Shown here: positions 21,987 through 33,119 of the stretch, in pieces
How positions within the stretch are numbered: the first letter of the stretch is position 1
Layout: each line of letters begins with the position of its first letter
Assembly (NCBI GenBank): GCA_031002005.1
Contig: JARYHS010013630.1
Span: 33,939,504-34,003,503, forward strand
Reading direction: 5' to 3'
Origin: Vandiemenella viatica
Taxonomy: Eukaryota > Arthropoda > Insecta > Orthoptera > Morabidae
Length of the DNA: 64,000 bases
Notes under the pieces: generated by a model
Database searches by the model: none
What the model was told of the DNA's origin: nothing
What the model saw: only the letters and a program-made list of their open reading frames with translations
Position numbers and translations under genes: made by a program

Positions 21987-22141
21987 GGCATGGCTATATC
22001 AGTTTCCCCAACATCACATCTGCTGCAACCTTTTACGGCAGCTTCCAACTGTGTAACTTTCGCTAACACAGCTGCAAGCTGAGCGTGCAGATCAGCCACC
22101 TCAGCTCGCGTCTGCACACAGCAATCACAGTCCCTAGACAT
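21987..22141 (-). pseudogene. LINE ORF1, N-terminal coiled-coil part
   Basis: From the ATG complement at 22139-22141 the frame reads MSRDCDCC, then a heptad-like segment (AEVADLHAQLAAVLAKV), and runs to the hAT insertion boundary ending DIAMP. A short Cys-rich start plus coiled coil is usual for LINE ORF1 trimerisation and RNA binding. It connects in frame with 19805-20518 across the insertion. Confidence 0.7.
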
Positions 22142-22230
22142 ACTGCTTTTGAAAAACGCAAAAAGAAAGGAAACAAAAAAAAATACAGAAAAAAGGAACA
22201 GAAATAACCTGTACTTCCTACAAAATATAT

Positions 22231-22452
22231 ACACTCGGAGATTAAACTATTCAAATACCCACACCACTACAGATAAAATACAGCAACAAAATACGCTACT
22301 GCGCTCGCTGACTGTTCAAACGCTACTAACTAGTACTGTCTACAGAATGTAAACACTCAGAGATTACACTATTCAAATACCCACACCACTACAGATAAAA
22401 TACAACAAAAATACGCTACTGCACTCGGCGACTGTTCAAACGCTACTAACGA
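22231..22452 (-). repeat. Two tandem 5'UTR monomers of the LINE
   Basis: ACACTC(G/A)GAGATTA(A/C)ACTAT begins units at 22231 and 22353, and GTTCAAACGCTACTAAC ends both (22330 and 22450), a period of about 121 bp. On the minus strand they lie just upstream of ORF1, where promoter-bearing monomers are found in some LINEs. Divergence between them is a few percent by eye. Confidence 0.75.
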
Positions 22453-22490
22453 CCACTTATGCTGTAACGTAGCCTGTTAATTGCTATTCT

Positions 22491-22881
22491 GGTCCAGGCT
22501 GTATTTCAACCTAACGACAAACTTGGCTTCTGTCACATGTGCATTAATACATTCACTGTTTCGCTATCGAATCTTGGCCTGCTGGAGGTATTTTTATGCG
22601 ACTAAAATAATAACATAAATAATACGATTTTATTGAAAGCAAAGATAAATTAAAATAATTCATATTCTGATGCTACATCGCATTAATTATAAAGCAAAAT
22701 CCATATTGTCTCTTATGTTTCAACAAAGCTTATCAACTGTCATGGTTCAAGTTTACGTCGCGATACACGACGTTACTAACTTAAGATAAAATGATGTATC
22801 AATGCGCGTGTGATTGAGGATTTGAATTTGTAGCGCCAATATTAGCGGAGATTGTGGTTAGGTTGAAATTCGGCCTGGACC
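22491..22881. mobile_element. 391-bp inverted-repeat element, GGTCCAGGC family
   Basis: The left end GGTCCAGGCTGTATTTCAAC and the complement of the right end (GGTCCAGGCCGAATTTCAAC) match almost completely over 25 bases, giving a MITE-like structure. No coding capacity. No clean target duplication was identified, because bases outside the repeat also show partial symmetry. Related ends occur at 23018, 24484, 24589, 24746 and 27576. Confidence 0.75.
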
Positions 22882-23017
22882 ATAATGGAAACTGAACCTT
22901 TTTGTCACAGCCAATGGCACGAGGAATTTAGTTATCAGTTATTTAAGCAACTTTCATAAGCACTATGTCACGCTGTGACGTCATGTATCGCAACGTAAAC
23001 TACTGCCACTGTCATAA

Positions 23018-23260
23018 TGGTCCAGGCTGTACTTCAACCGAACCACAACCTCAGATAATACGTTCGAAAATCATTGCTTCAGTCAGACGTGCATTAATAC
23101 ATACACTGTACCGTGAACAAATCATGATATTTTGGAAATAATGACATCAGTACTACGGTTATGTGAAAGCGAAGGAAATTAAAAATAATTCTTAACGTGT
23201 GATACCGCGATTAGTTTTAATCCACGTAAATTTATATTTTATAGCAAAAATAACTGATCG
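23018..23260 (+). mobile_element. Second GGTCCAGGC-family copy, truncated
   Basis: Begins GGTCCAGGCTGTACTTCAAC and shares with the copy at 22491 the internal strings GTGCATTAATACAT(A/T)CACTGT, AATAATxACAT and GAAAxTTAAAATAATT-like text in order. No right inverted repeat follows. Confidence 0.65.
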
Positions 23261-23329
23261 TACTAACATATCGTCAAAATAAAACCAATATCCTAAAAGC
23301 AAAAAAAAAGGAAAAAAAAAATTTCAAAA

Positions 23330-23640
23330 ATCTAATTTGGGATTGCGAATCACTGGATGAAGGTAGGAGGGTGAAGAGAATGCTGGAAATATACAGAGCA
23401 TATGTTGGTGATGGGGCATGATGGGATATTGGTCAAAGAATTAGGAATATTGCATGTAAGGAGAAACTCGACCATAACCACAAGTTGGCGCTAGATTTCA
23501 TGCATAAGGGAGCAGAAAAATTTTCTTTTGTTGGTAAGGGTGTCAGGGATTGGAACAAATTATCAAGTCAAGTAATGAATAAGAAATGTACCAACAACCC
23601 TTAAGGAATTTAAAATTAAAATTTGTAAAACAGAAAAATA
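23330..23640 (+). pseudogene. LINE RT C-terminal remnant
   Basis: A + strand frame with one stop reads WDCESLDEGRRVKRMLEIYR, then later FSFVGKGVRDWNKLSSQV and LKEFKIK. The pattern W-SL-RR-....-MY-..., then F-xR-xxx-WN-LP-xV, is the terminal segment of many CR1/L2/Jockey-type RTs. Only the last ~100 residues survive, as in heavily 5'-truncated copies. Confidence 0.65.
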
Positions 23641-24390
23641 AATGGGGGAGGGATTTAACACACCAATTATAAAATAAAATGTTAGAAAATAAAATAAAAA
23701 GGAGTAATTAGATGACTGGGAGAATTGACGCCGGAGTATTAACTCCATTGCAGTTAAATTAATAATAATATTAAATTGTGCAGTCCTCCGTATCAACATT
23801 TAAAAATGGCACTCAGAGGTGTTACAGTGACTAACCTACTAAGTAAGGTAAAGGTAACATTTTATTTCTCTTAAACATTGTTACACCTACTTATATCACA
23901 AAATAAAACTCTTTCTTAACAGTTTTTCTTCTTCTCACAATAATTATCTCTACGATTAATACAGTTAATTTTTCAGATAACTTCTCTACTAATTCATAAA
24001 TTGTATAACATTAAAATATGAATGAAACAAAACTCTCGGATATCGGTATGAAAACTAAACCTATGGCAATAACTAAACAAAGGATTTAGAATTCACTCCT
24101 CTCAACGGTAATATATGTTAATAGAATAAAATCGGTAAAGAATTTTTACACATACAAAGCATACGCGCGTGAAGCAGCGGGCAAATGCTAGTTTTATCGA
24201 TAAATAAATAACAAACTTCAGACTTTAAAACGCCATTCGCTGTAAATGCGTGGATTGATTTTTTTATGGGTATAGTTGTCAAACGATATGGAAAATGACA
24301 TGAAGTATCTGTCATAGGCAGCACTATCATAATCGTGGCACCGCAATATGATGATGCTTTCTTATCTAACTCCATGAAACAAACCTAAAG
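23640..24390. other. AT-rich interval with a repeat boundary motif
   Basis: No gene. At 24165-24196 the complement reads ACTAGCATTTGCCCGCTGCT followed by TCACGCGCG, similar in style to ACTAGTTGCTACCCACGACT at 33407. Similar ACTAG...CCCG...CTTCG strings are common at the ends of insect mobile elements; the class is not decided here. Confidence 0.35.
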
Positions 24391-24394
24391 AATA

Positions 24395-24850
24395 AATTTT
24401 TCGATATCTCGTTTAGTTCTCGAGTTATCAAATGTCAAAAATCAGTTATAGGTATAGTTCGTTGTCCTTTGGTGATGTTTTTCTTCTGGTCAAGGCCGTA
24501 TTTCAACCTAATCACTACCGCTAGGGAGATGATAAAGCCCCTATTGTGAATGTCCAGCGTGCAATTCCTTGGGGCTTTGGCGAATTTCTTCTGTCCAGGT
24601 TGTTTTGAATCTAACTACCTTAACCTGGAGATACGATATCTCCTGAACTAAGAAAGTTATCAAAATACTTCATTAGTTACTTTAGATTTGTCTCGTACAC
24701 TTAAAAAAGAATCCATCATCGAGTTTGGCTTTGGCAAAATTTTTCTTCTGGCCCAGGCCGCATTCGACCTAACTGCCTCACTTTTGAAACAGTATACCTC
24801 GAGAACTAAACGAGATATCAGAAGAAATGTAATTCCTCACGTTCGATTTG
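24395..24850 (+). repeat. Degenerate tandem repeats related to the GGTCCAGGC family
   Basis: Three plus-strand blocks start TTCTTCTG followed by a CAGG and CAACCTAA-like string at about 24481, 24586 and 24743. Around them GATAT(C)TC..GAACTAA, ATCATCGAGTTTGGCTTTGG-like and ATTTGTCT(C/T)GT text recurs. The blocks carry the same outer string as the inverted repeats at 22491-22881 but in tandem, not inverted, arrangement. Confidence 0.5.
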
Positions 24851-26430
24851 TCTTGTCGAGTTACATAAGAATCTATCATCAAAATGCGGCGCCACTGTTA
24901 TCGTAGAACCCACGTTGAGAATTTGATAGTAAATTATTTATGTTTTCCAACATTTTGCACCTAACTGTCTGCGGTTTTTTTTAAAAATCCCTTTACAATG
25001 TTGGGAACCTGCGTTCTTTCACTTAAGTGTTTGCAACACTTGATATACAGCGGGCGAAGTCTGTAAGATATTTATTTTACGGGGAAAATACGAACAAAAT
25101 AAATTTCTAACGTTATAGCAATGTTTAAAATCATTAATACAGACAGGAAAAACTTTGTACTTTTACGTTCACAACATGATTGTCAGAAATGTAACGTGGA
25201 ACGACTATAAACAAACTTAACCTTTTCCCGCCGACCCAATAAAAACTTGAAGAATTCGGGCAAGGAATTTTTAAGTAGTAATTACATTAACACTTAGCAA
25301 CTACATAAGCTTTTGCACAACTACAATCATATTAAAAAGTTTTAAAAATATAAATGAAATATTCGAAATTAATACTCAAAATGTAGACCCGCTGATTAAA
25401 ATCATAAATTACAGATTTGTATTAACTAAAACGTGTCACTATTACATACGCTTCTAAACTACCTTATATTGTAACGTTTTGTTGTAATGTGATAATATGA
25501 CTAACAGAACAGGTAAACTTACTTGGACGGTTTGATCTTCCGGAATTCTGTGGAACAGAAATCGCTGTTGAATACAAATATATATATATCACAGGGTATC
25601 GTCACATCAATTTTAGGCCAATTCGAGCTATTTGCCTTGGTAAATCCAACTTCCATTTCAAATATAAGTAGTTTAATTAGTTTATGCACTGAGACCTTAA
25701 CAGTCGGTAATACACGGGAGCTAAACTGACGCGAGCTGATATGTAAAGTCATGCGTTCTGATTGGTGTTTCGTATCACAGGACTAACAGCTGTCTATATG
25801 AGTTTTTATTTTATTAAAATAAATATTTTTTTTAACTCTTGTCTAACAAATAAAGTTGATTTTTGGTATCCTTACAGTTTACTCTATCATTGTAAATTAA
25901 GGTTTCAGAGATTCCTTTTTAGTATCAAATACCCCATTATTATAAGTGCTGAGGGCAGAATGTGTGTTGGCCGCTACTGCAGAAAGCCTGGAGTGTTTTC
26001 CCTGTGTTAGCAGACACATACAGTGTGTCGCTATTTTAACGTAACACGCTGAAATTGAATAGTGCACCGAGGTGATGATGTATTTACACAGTGACGTCGC
26101 ATTGTGTATGTGTGTTGGATGTGATCGCCACACAAGCACCAGTAATATATGAATTACAAGGTTTCCTATGCATTGCTTCATTTCGATGCAACCCGAAAAG
26201 CTCTGACAGGAAACCTGTGCAGATAAAAGTATTTCTCAGTGGCTCTACCCTTTGATTGTAATAATGTTAAACCTGGGCTTTCTAAGGGGCATCCTACTTT
26301 TTTCTTATTACTGGTAGTTTTATTTTGATAGTTGATGAGACATTTCGTAATATACCGATGTTGGTATCTGTTTCATGTTAGAGACAATGACTGAATTTGT
26401 GCAGTTACTTCTTTTGATTAGAGATAAAAA
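24850..26430. other. Unassigned interval
   Basis: AT-rich, no recognisable gene or repeat. An AGCGGGCGAAGTC string at 25048 resembles the boundary motif at 24165 but nothing else follows. Confidence 0.35.
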
Positions 26431-26435
26431 TATTT

Positions 26436-26437
<2 letters not shown>

Positions 26438-26474
<37 letters not shown>
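26438..26474 (+). repeat. Poly-T tract of about 37 bases
   Basis: An uninterrupted T run after AATATTTAAT. Possibly the tail of a minus-strand retroposon; no attached body was recognised. Confidence 0.7.
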
Positions 26475-26476
<2 letters not shown>

Positions 26477-27300
26477 CCTACTTTTCATTTAACTCTGATT
26501 AGTAAACGTTAAATATTGAAACCTCAAACATAATATTCTTCGATGAAAAATGCGATGCTAGCCGATCACACAGAAAATATAATAATTAATAATTTCTCCC
26601 CAAGCAATAAATTTGTTCCTCATTTTTCTATTGGTTATTACAACCTCAACATATCCAATCTAATCTAATGCCAATTTGTCTTAATAGCGACAGCGTTAGC
26701 TCTTGCTTTCAGTATCTGTTCAGGTTCGAGTTGATCGGTCTATGACGACGAAATAGCAATAGTCCAACATCAATTCACTACATTTCATATTTGATGAACA
26801 TAATAAACATCACATCGTTCCAATAACGTGAAACATAATTCCATCTCTAACGTTCACAAGCCTTTTCCGCCATCCAGCTTCTAGTTACGTTCCATAGCAT
26901 CTCTCCCCAGTGATAGCTCGTTCATCAGTTGAAAACCCTGTGATACATTAGTGCTTGTCTTAGCACAGTACATCCCACACAACCGACTCCTTTACCTCAT
27001 ATATCCCTCCCTCCGACTCCTAACCTCTATATTCAGTGGCTGTGTATAAACGGCGAGATTTAACCTTCGATAATTGACTCATTAGACATGCGAATTCGCA
27101 GTATCGCTAACCAACTTGCCACGTCTTTGGTTACTGCTCCGAAACAATAACCGAACACCAGCCTCTCTACCGACTACTCGCGTGAGACATCCAGGGTTTC
27201 CGGGAATTAGCCCCGCACCGCTCCACAGAAGCAAGAAAAGTAAGATCTTTCCTAAAGTTAAGAAAGCGAGTTAGAGGCAAAACTTTACCGACTATCTAGT
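26475..27300. other. Unassigned interval
   Basis: No gene, RNA gene or repeat recognised before the foldback element. Confidence 0.35.
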
Positions 27301-27311
27301 AGTTTGATTTT

Positions 27312-27994
27312 TGGTGGGGTTGGACATTCTCTACCAGTGAAAAACTGTTACTGACCTGTTGAAATTTGGATTAACTGCTTCCTTATAATGTCCTCTTCAT
27401 GTTGTAAACTCTCCTTTTCCGGAAAAGTCACCACGAATTAAATTAAAAATGCCGAATTATCGGATGCTCCGCAACCGCGAAATGTTAGCAGCACTGTAAA
27501 AATGACATAAAAATTATCGGTACAGGGATCATATCAACCTAAATAGGTTCGTTTTGTAATAGTGATCATGGTTAGGTTGAAATTCGGCCTGGACCAAGAG
27601 TAAAAAGTTTACGGGAAATTCGTTCTGCGGCAGCCCATGTCGCAAACCAGAGACAAACTGCGCATTTATTTACAACTGAAGCAATCGATTATCTCTGACT
27701 TCTTATATCGATTCCAAGATGGTAAGCCTTATAGTACTTCATTTCGGTTAAAATTTTTGTATCTGTTAATTTTATGAGACGTTTTACAACGGAGTGAAGC
27801 TAAAACGGCAAGAAAATATTACAACAAAGAATTCTGCAGTGTCATATTTAGGCATTAATTTAATTCGTGGCGACTTTTCCGGAAAAGGAGAGTCTACAAC
27901 GTGAAGAGTACATTATAAGGAAGCAGTTAATCCTAATTTCAAAAGGCCAGTACCAGTATTTCGCTGGTGGAGAATGTCCCACCCCACCCTTTTT
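27312..27994. mobile_element. Foldback element with arms of about 140 bp
   Basis: The left arm, about 27312-27450, and the complement of the right arm, about 27855-27994, agree in order: GGTGGGGT(T/G)GGACATTCTC, ACCAG(T/C)GAAA, GGATTAACTGCTTCCTTATA, ATGT(C/A)CTCTTCA(T/C)GTTGTA, ACTCTCCTTTTCCGGAAAAG and TC(A/G)CCACGAATTAAATTAA. Mismatches are scattered and few. The central ~400 bp has no reading frame and contains at 27570-27600 one end of the GGTCCAGGC family. The outermost base of the repeats and the target duplication are blurred by T-rich flanks. Confidence 0.8.
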
Positions 27995-27999
27995 TTTGG

Positions 28000-29510
28000 G
28001 AAAGTAAAGAAGTATTAGGAGGAATAGTTACATACTGATAGTATTACAAGTTTCTTGGACAATCGCTGATGTAGTTGCTTAATCCATATATAACACGAAT
28101 ATCTCAGCATGCTGTCTTACACACTCGTACTTTTTTTACATTTGGTTGTAACGGTCATATGTCTCGTTGCTTTTTGAAACGTAAAAATAATATTGAAAAA
28201 TATTTATTTGGTGTATAGTAAAAATAAATTTATAACGTAAAATATTAATCAGATGTTTTGAAGGATCTTTGACAGCATTGAGAAAATATGAGGGCTAGTA
28301 ATTGAGTTTGATGAAGAAAATGGATTATTGAACGAATGGAATGGATGGAGATGATTAACTGAATGAGATGATAGGCGAAATGGCATGGGTCGGGAGATAC
28401 CGTAATATGAAAGGAAAATGAATTACGGGAAATATTTACGGCTCCGGCCATTATTGATATTGAAGTTTGTGTTATGTTAATTTTTCATAGTGAAAAAAAG
28501 TCATTTATAGAGTAGAGTAATATATGAAATGTTGCAGAAAGATTTTATAGTATGGTTTGGTTTTTAAAAGAAGATATCTTAAGAGAATCTCAGTTATAGT
28601 ATAAAGGTTTCTTTCAGGTAGTAAAAAAGACGGATACTAAATTATAACAGGATTGTCGAGTGTTGAAATCAGTCTCACCCAAAAAAAAGGCAAAAAACGT
28701 ATTTACTTTCTCATGGGACGTCTTAAGGAGCACGCAAGGTAAAGGACAGTATTGTTAATTTACTTATAATTGAATGATCTGAGGTAGAATTTTAATGTTG
28801 ATTAATTGATGAAATAGAGCTAAATACTATTAGTGTACGTAGAAGATTCCCGTATGCCAGGAATACACAGAAATGGTAGGTTATATGGCTTGTGTTCCTC
28901 AAAAAGTGAGTCTTGGAATGTTCAAGTCGAATACGGCCACAATCTGAGATGAAAACTGAGAAGGGTGCACGTGTCTCCAGAATTATTTTTTATGGGGCTC
29001 ATCGCAGAGTACCCGCATACACGAATACGTAGCGAAAATAAATTACCAAATTTTGATACATTGAAATGTCGGTGACGTCATAGGTCGTTATCTAGTCCCC
29101 GCTATTGTTGTCAGGGTATTTTTTTTATTTACCCTTCATTTTACAGCCTAATATCTAGTGACTAAATTAGGCCCTACATATTAATTTTTAAATTGTTGAT
29201 TACATAGTCTCAGGAGAATTGCATGAAACATTTGCATGCAAGGAATTTGGCATATAGTTCCATTACACTTTGATTATTCTCTAATTAATTCTGTAATATT
29301 ACATTTGGTCTTGATTATAACAGTTACAGCTGGTATTGCAAACTTTCGTTAATATTATACATAATCACAAATGTCGCTTATTGTTGTTATACTCTGTACC
29401 TCCTACTTACAATTGACATTTCCAGAAGCTGATTTTGAACCCTCCCATCTGGCTACTACTTAGAATCGTATTCTTTAATTGTTTTAACTTTTAACCGATT
29501 CAGTTTGTTT
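28000..29510. other. Unassigned interval
   Basis: AT-rich; no feature recognised beyond short A or T runs. Confidence 0.4.
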
Positions 29511-29526
29511 TGCTAATTAGTATTTT

Positions 29527-29712
29527 TATTATTATTATTATTATTATTATTTTTTGGGTGGATGCGTGTCCCGCTGCTTGGGCGAGTCTGCTGCATCAGC
29601 GTTCTACTTAGAGTCCGATGCCTGGCACATCGGCGATTTCGTATGCCCGCTGCTCCGCAATCAGCCGTTGGGTAGTTGTTACGAAAACTGTTACAGTGGC
29701 CTGTGGCCACTA
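29527..29712 (-). repeat. Possible retroposon ending in (AAT)n
   Basis: A GC-richer block of about 160 bp is bordered on its left by eight or nine ATT units (29527-29552). Read on the minus strand this is a body with an (AAT)n tail, the usual form of a SINE or truncated LINE 3' end. The body is not recognised, and only one copy is visible in the window. Confidence 0.4.
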
Positions 29713-30300
29713 CAGTAGCATGAGGGATATACGAGAGTCCAGCATTGCAGTTTTTTAATTTTACTACAATATTTCAGTTTTCACTGAGGAACCGCAGTAT
29801 TACAATGTTGTTTACTGCTATATCGAGGTTATTTTTAAATTGCTGATCGTTCCATTCCAAACTTACTAAAGAACATAGTCATCGACATATATTCTTTACA
29901 AATTTTATTACAGAATTATATCAGTCCTTTCTGTACTAGCAGGCTATTACATTATTTAAGTGCTATACTGAAATCCTGGAACATTTTCCATTTATCCATT
30001 TGTCATGGTATAAAAGGAGGTGCGCCACAGGGCCGGAGATCTTAAAGAACGTGTTAGTACTCGTATATGCCAGATACGGTGTGTTAGCATATGCGTTTTT
30101 TGTCACGCTCTCGAAGCGAAGGTAATTGTAGGCGTAAGTCGATTGTTTCTTCTTCTTTGGGGATATGCTTGGCCCTCCCTGCATGCCCTCCGAGTGCTAG
30201 GGATATATCGCCACACGGCCCACTTCTAGGTGGAGTGGGACCCCCTGGCGTGAGTAGTAGGGTTTTGTCTGGCCACAGTAACCTAACGGTGGCAACAAAC

Positions 30301-31135
30301 GGCCAGTGCAACACTCCCATGACACCATCAGTGGAGACAACGACGACTTCTACCGACGCTACGGCCTTGGTGAAGACTCAAGACCTGGACCACGACTCGA
30401 CGCCTATTACAGAGTGCGTAGCTGAACGCACAGCGATGGAATACGAGCAAGACGCTTCTGTATCACGCAAGTGTGCCGCAGAAAATCATGTAATGATAAA
30501 GATGACACACAGTCCAGGCAGGCTACAAAAATCTCTGTGAGGACGAAAACAAGAATGCCGCCTCCTCCGCCCAAATCCTACCGGAGAAGAGCAACCGAAG
30601 ATGCAGAACAATGCGCAAATAACTGGCACAAGCCGCGTCGTCCTGCTCCTGCCACTCAGTTGAGCTCCAATACTGCCATTGCTCCCAGCACGAGCAACTC
30701 CTTCTCGCCTCTCCCCATAGAGGGTCAGCAAAGTAGGGATATAGTTATGAATACAGTGAAAGCCGATCAGACAATGCCTATTAGGGAATTGAAGCTGGCA
30801 CCCCTGATCGTGTCCTTCAAAGAGGATTACAGAAACCTGGAAATGACTCTGAAGAAACTTTGTAAGCACGAGTACCGCGTCAAACCTGCGGGACATGAGC
30901 TGTACAAGCTGTTCCTTAAAACCCAGGGAGACCATCAAGCCGTCTCAGGTTATGCATCAGAAAATGGCATACCTTTCTACACCTTCCCGACCGAAGCTGA
31001 CAAAAACCTTAAAGTCGTGCTGCGAGGACTCCCATTCAATTTCTCGCCAGTGTACATCAAGGAAGAAATGGAAGATCGTGGCGTCGTGATGAGGACAGTC
31101 GTCCGCCTGCGTTCACCAAAAACGAGGCAGGAATA
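30301..31135 (+). pseudogene. Jockey-type LINE ORF1 (gag-like), 5' and middle part
   Basis: Two overlapping frames, 30091-30540 and 30471-31145, represent one ORF1 with a frameshift near 30490-30540. The N-terminal part is Ser/Thr- and Pro-rich (TPSVETTTTSTDATA; PPPPPKSYRRRA). It leads to a conserved core with LAPLIVSFKEDYRNLEMTLK, YRVKPAGHELYKLFLK, IPFYTFPTEADKNLKVVLRG and LPFNFSPVYIKEEM. This is the Jockey ORF1 RNA-binding core; the zinc knuckles that should follow are missing because the sequence stops at the MITE junction, after RLRSPKTRQE. Confidence 0.75.
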
Positions 31136-31519
31136 TACCACGTAGCTCCATTTTGCCCTCCTGTGAACCCCCCTTCCCCCCACGTAGCCCGAAGTGGTTT
31201 TTGCTTCTACCCCCCCCCCCCCCCTCCCCACGTAGCACGAAGCACGTAGCTTTTCCCCCTATTGATTCCAGAAGACATTTTGTACTGTTTTCTCTCGTTA
31301 GACTATCGTAAATTACATATGGAGATAATTAAATGACTGAAACAAATATTCAAATGCTATTGTGTGTCTGTACCTCATTTTATCTGTGACAAATAATATG
31401 AATGGAAAACCTACGTGGCGTTGCTCATAAAGCACCTCTCCCCCCACCTAGCACAGCGTAGCTTTCCAGCCAACCTCATGCCCCCCCTAGACCAAGCCAC
31501 GTAGTTTATGGACGCTCCC
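31136..31519 (+). mobile_element. PIF/Harbinger-like MITE (copy 2), left end lost
   Basis: The same family as 21100-21484 in opposite orientation. Right end ACTACGTGGCTTGGTC... on the complement, terminal GGGAGCGTCCATAAACTACG, is complete. The left end begins at TACCACGTAGCTCC and lacks roughly the outer 15 bp. Internal GATTCCAGAAGACATTTTGT, CGTAAATTACATA and C-rich runs match copy 1. No TTA duplication is present because the left flank is gone. Confidence 0.8.
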
Positions 31520-31529
31520 TTGTTGGAAA

Positions 31530-32982
31530 CAACCATGTCTGCGTCCCATAACAAAAGACTGAAGCTTTTAACTGAGACCTTCAGGCAAACATTAAACCGG
31601 TCGACGTCCCAAGAGACTATCAATACATAGACTTCGTGGAGCGACGGCTGCGGTGCTTCCTAGAAGCTGTTCCTCCGGAGGAAGACCTCATCGAGGAAAT
31701 CACAGTGCAGGAGGTGGCATCGGCACTCGCGAAACTGAAAATCAAGAAAGCCGCAGGACACGACGGGATCGGTGGAGAGATTCTCCGACAAATGCCTCCT
31801 ACGGCTATTCTATACATTACGGAGTCTTTCAATGAAATTCTCCGAACAGGCGAATACCCGCAAACATGGAAACATGCCCACATTATACTGATTCCAAAAG
31901 CAGGTAAGGATAGGAGGTCGCCCAAGTCTTACCGACCGATTAGCATGCTGCCTACACTTTCCAAAGTATTTGAGAGGATATACCTTAAGAGACTGAATAG
32001 AATTATAGTTAGCGAGAGGCTGCTGCCGGTTGAACAATTAGGCTTCAGACAGCAGCTGCTCCTTCGTCGTCTTTGAACGTCGCGAGTACATCGGTGCGGT
32101 CTTGATGGATGTCAGCCGAGTCTTCGACTCGGTGTGGCACCAAGGCGTCTTATATAAACTGCTCACGCAGGGAGTACCTCTTTCTCATGTTAAACTACTC
32201 AGGAGCTACCTGGAGGGACGGAAGTTTCTAGTAGTCATGGACGGGGCCACCTCTTCGATCAAGAAAATTGCTGCAGGCGTCCCACATGTCTCGGTCTTAG
32301 GCTAAGTGCTCTACAGCCTCTACACTGCTAATACACCTAGCACAGCACGTGTTAAAAAAGCCATGTATGCCGATGATACGGCTATGTACGCCGGGAGCCC
32401 GAAGATTGAAAATCTGTGACGTCGACTACAACAATATTAGGAATGGGCAACGAAATGGCGGCTAGCCTTTAATGCGCCAAAGAGCCAGACAATTGTATCG
32501 ACTAGGAAGAAGGTCCCACAAAACCTGACTCCTCTTATCCTCTTCGCGAGGATATCAACTGGACAAGTAATGCCACCTACATAGGTGTTAAAATGGACAA
32601 GAGAATGACGTGGAAGCCCCATGTCACCAATTCAGCATTGAGGCCGGAGCTGGGAATCCGCCTCTATATTGCGCTAGCTAGGCCAATAATGGAATACGCA
32701 GCAGTCGCCTGGGGGAACACTGCTGCTACCAACCTACAGCAACTAAAAGTTGTACAAAACAGGGCCATAAGACAGGCATGTCATCTACCGCGTGAGACGA
32801 GGACACGTGTCCTACACCAAATAAGTGGCCTACCCAAGCTTCGCGAGAGGTTTGAACAGCTGGCAACACAAGTTTACGCCAATAATAATAAATCTACTAA
32901 TTCTCTGATAACCGCTCTATGTGGGGATCCAATATATGCCAACACTCTCAGGTGGCCAAAGGAACTACTGGACCACTAATTA
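31530..32982 (+). pseudogene. Jockey-type LINE reverse transcriptase, broken
   Basis: Pieces in several frames follow RT order: IKKAAGHDGIGGEILRQMP, HIILIPKAGKDRRSPKSYRP, ISMLPTLSKVFER and EQLGFRQQ. After a frame change come GAVLMDVSRVFDSVWH, AAGVPHVSVLG (usually PQGSVLGP), MYADDTAMY with both Asp intact, and lastly the C-terminal block RPIMEYAAVAWGN, LKVVQNRAIRQ. At least three stops (after VLG at 32303-32305, at 32417 and at 32079) and several frameshifts are present. An inactive copy. Confidence 0.75.
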
Positions 32983-33119
32983 TGGACTAAAATATAAGAA
33001 CAATGACAAAAGCACCGGATATTGCAAATCCAAACAGAGCCAAACCGACTTTATACTGACAACCATTAACATAAATTGGAAGGAGATGCGCTGTAGCGCA
33101 AAGACTTCCCCCTTACCTT

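Larger units (their letters stand above)
16797..22460 (-). mobile_element. Near full-length CR1/L2-group LINE, interrupted by a hAT element
   Basis: Read on the minus strand: two 5'UTR monomers (22460-22231), ORF1 with coiled coil and esterase-like region (22141-19805), endonuclease (19723-18860), RT (about 18860-16871) and a 3' end at about 16800 with TGTAGATGTAG tail text. The complement contains a GTGGGTGGCAGAGGGTG-like string beside that tail, which I associate with a widespread arthropod LINE 3' end. Stops and frameshifts run throughout ORF2. Removing the hAT element at 20519-21986 and one 8-bp duplication leaves about 4.2 kb, close to a full-length element of this group. Confidence 0.8.

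Noticed and set aside
30486..30938. 150-codon minus-strand frame
   Set aside because: Antisense of the Jockey ORF1; no motifs of its own.
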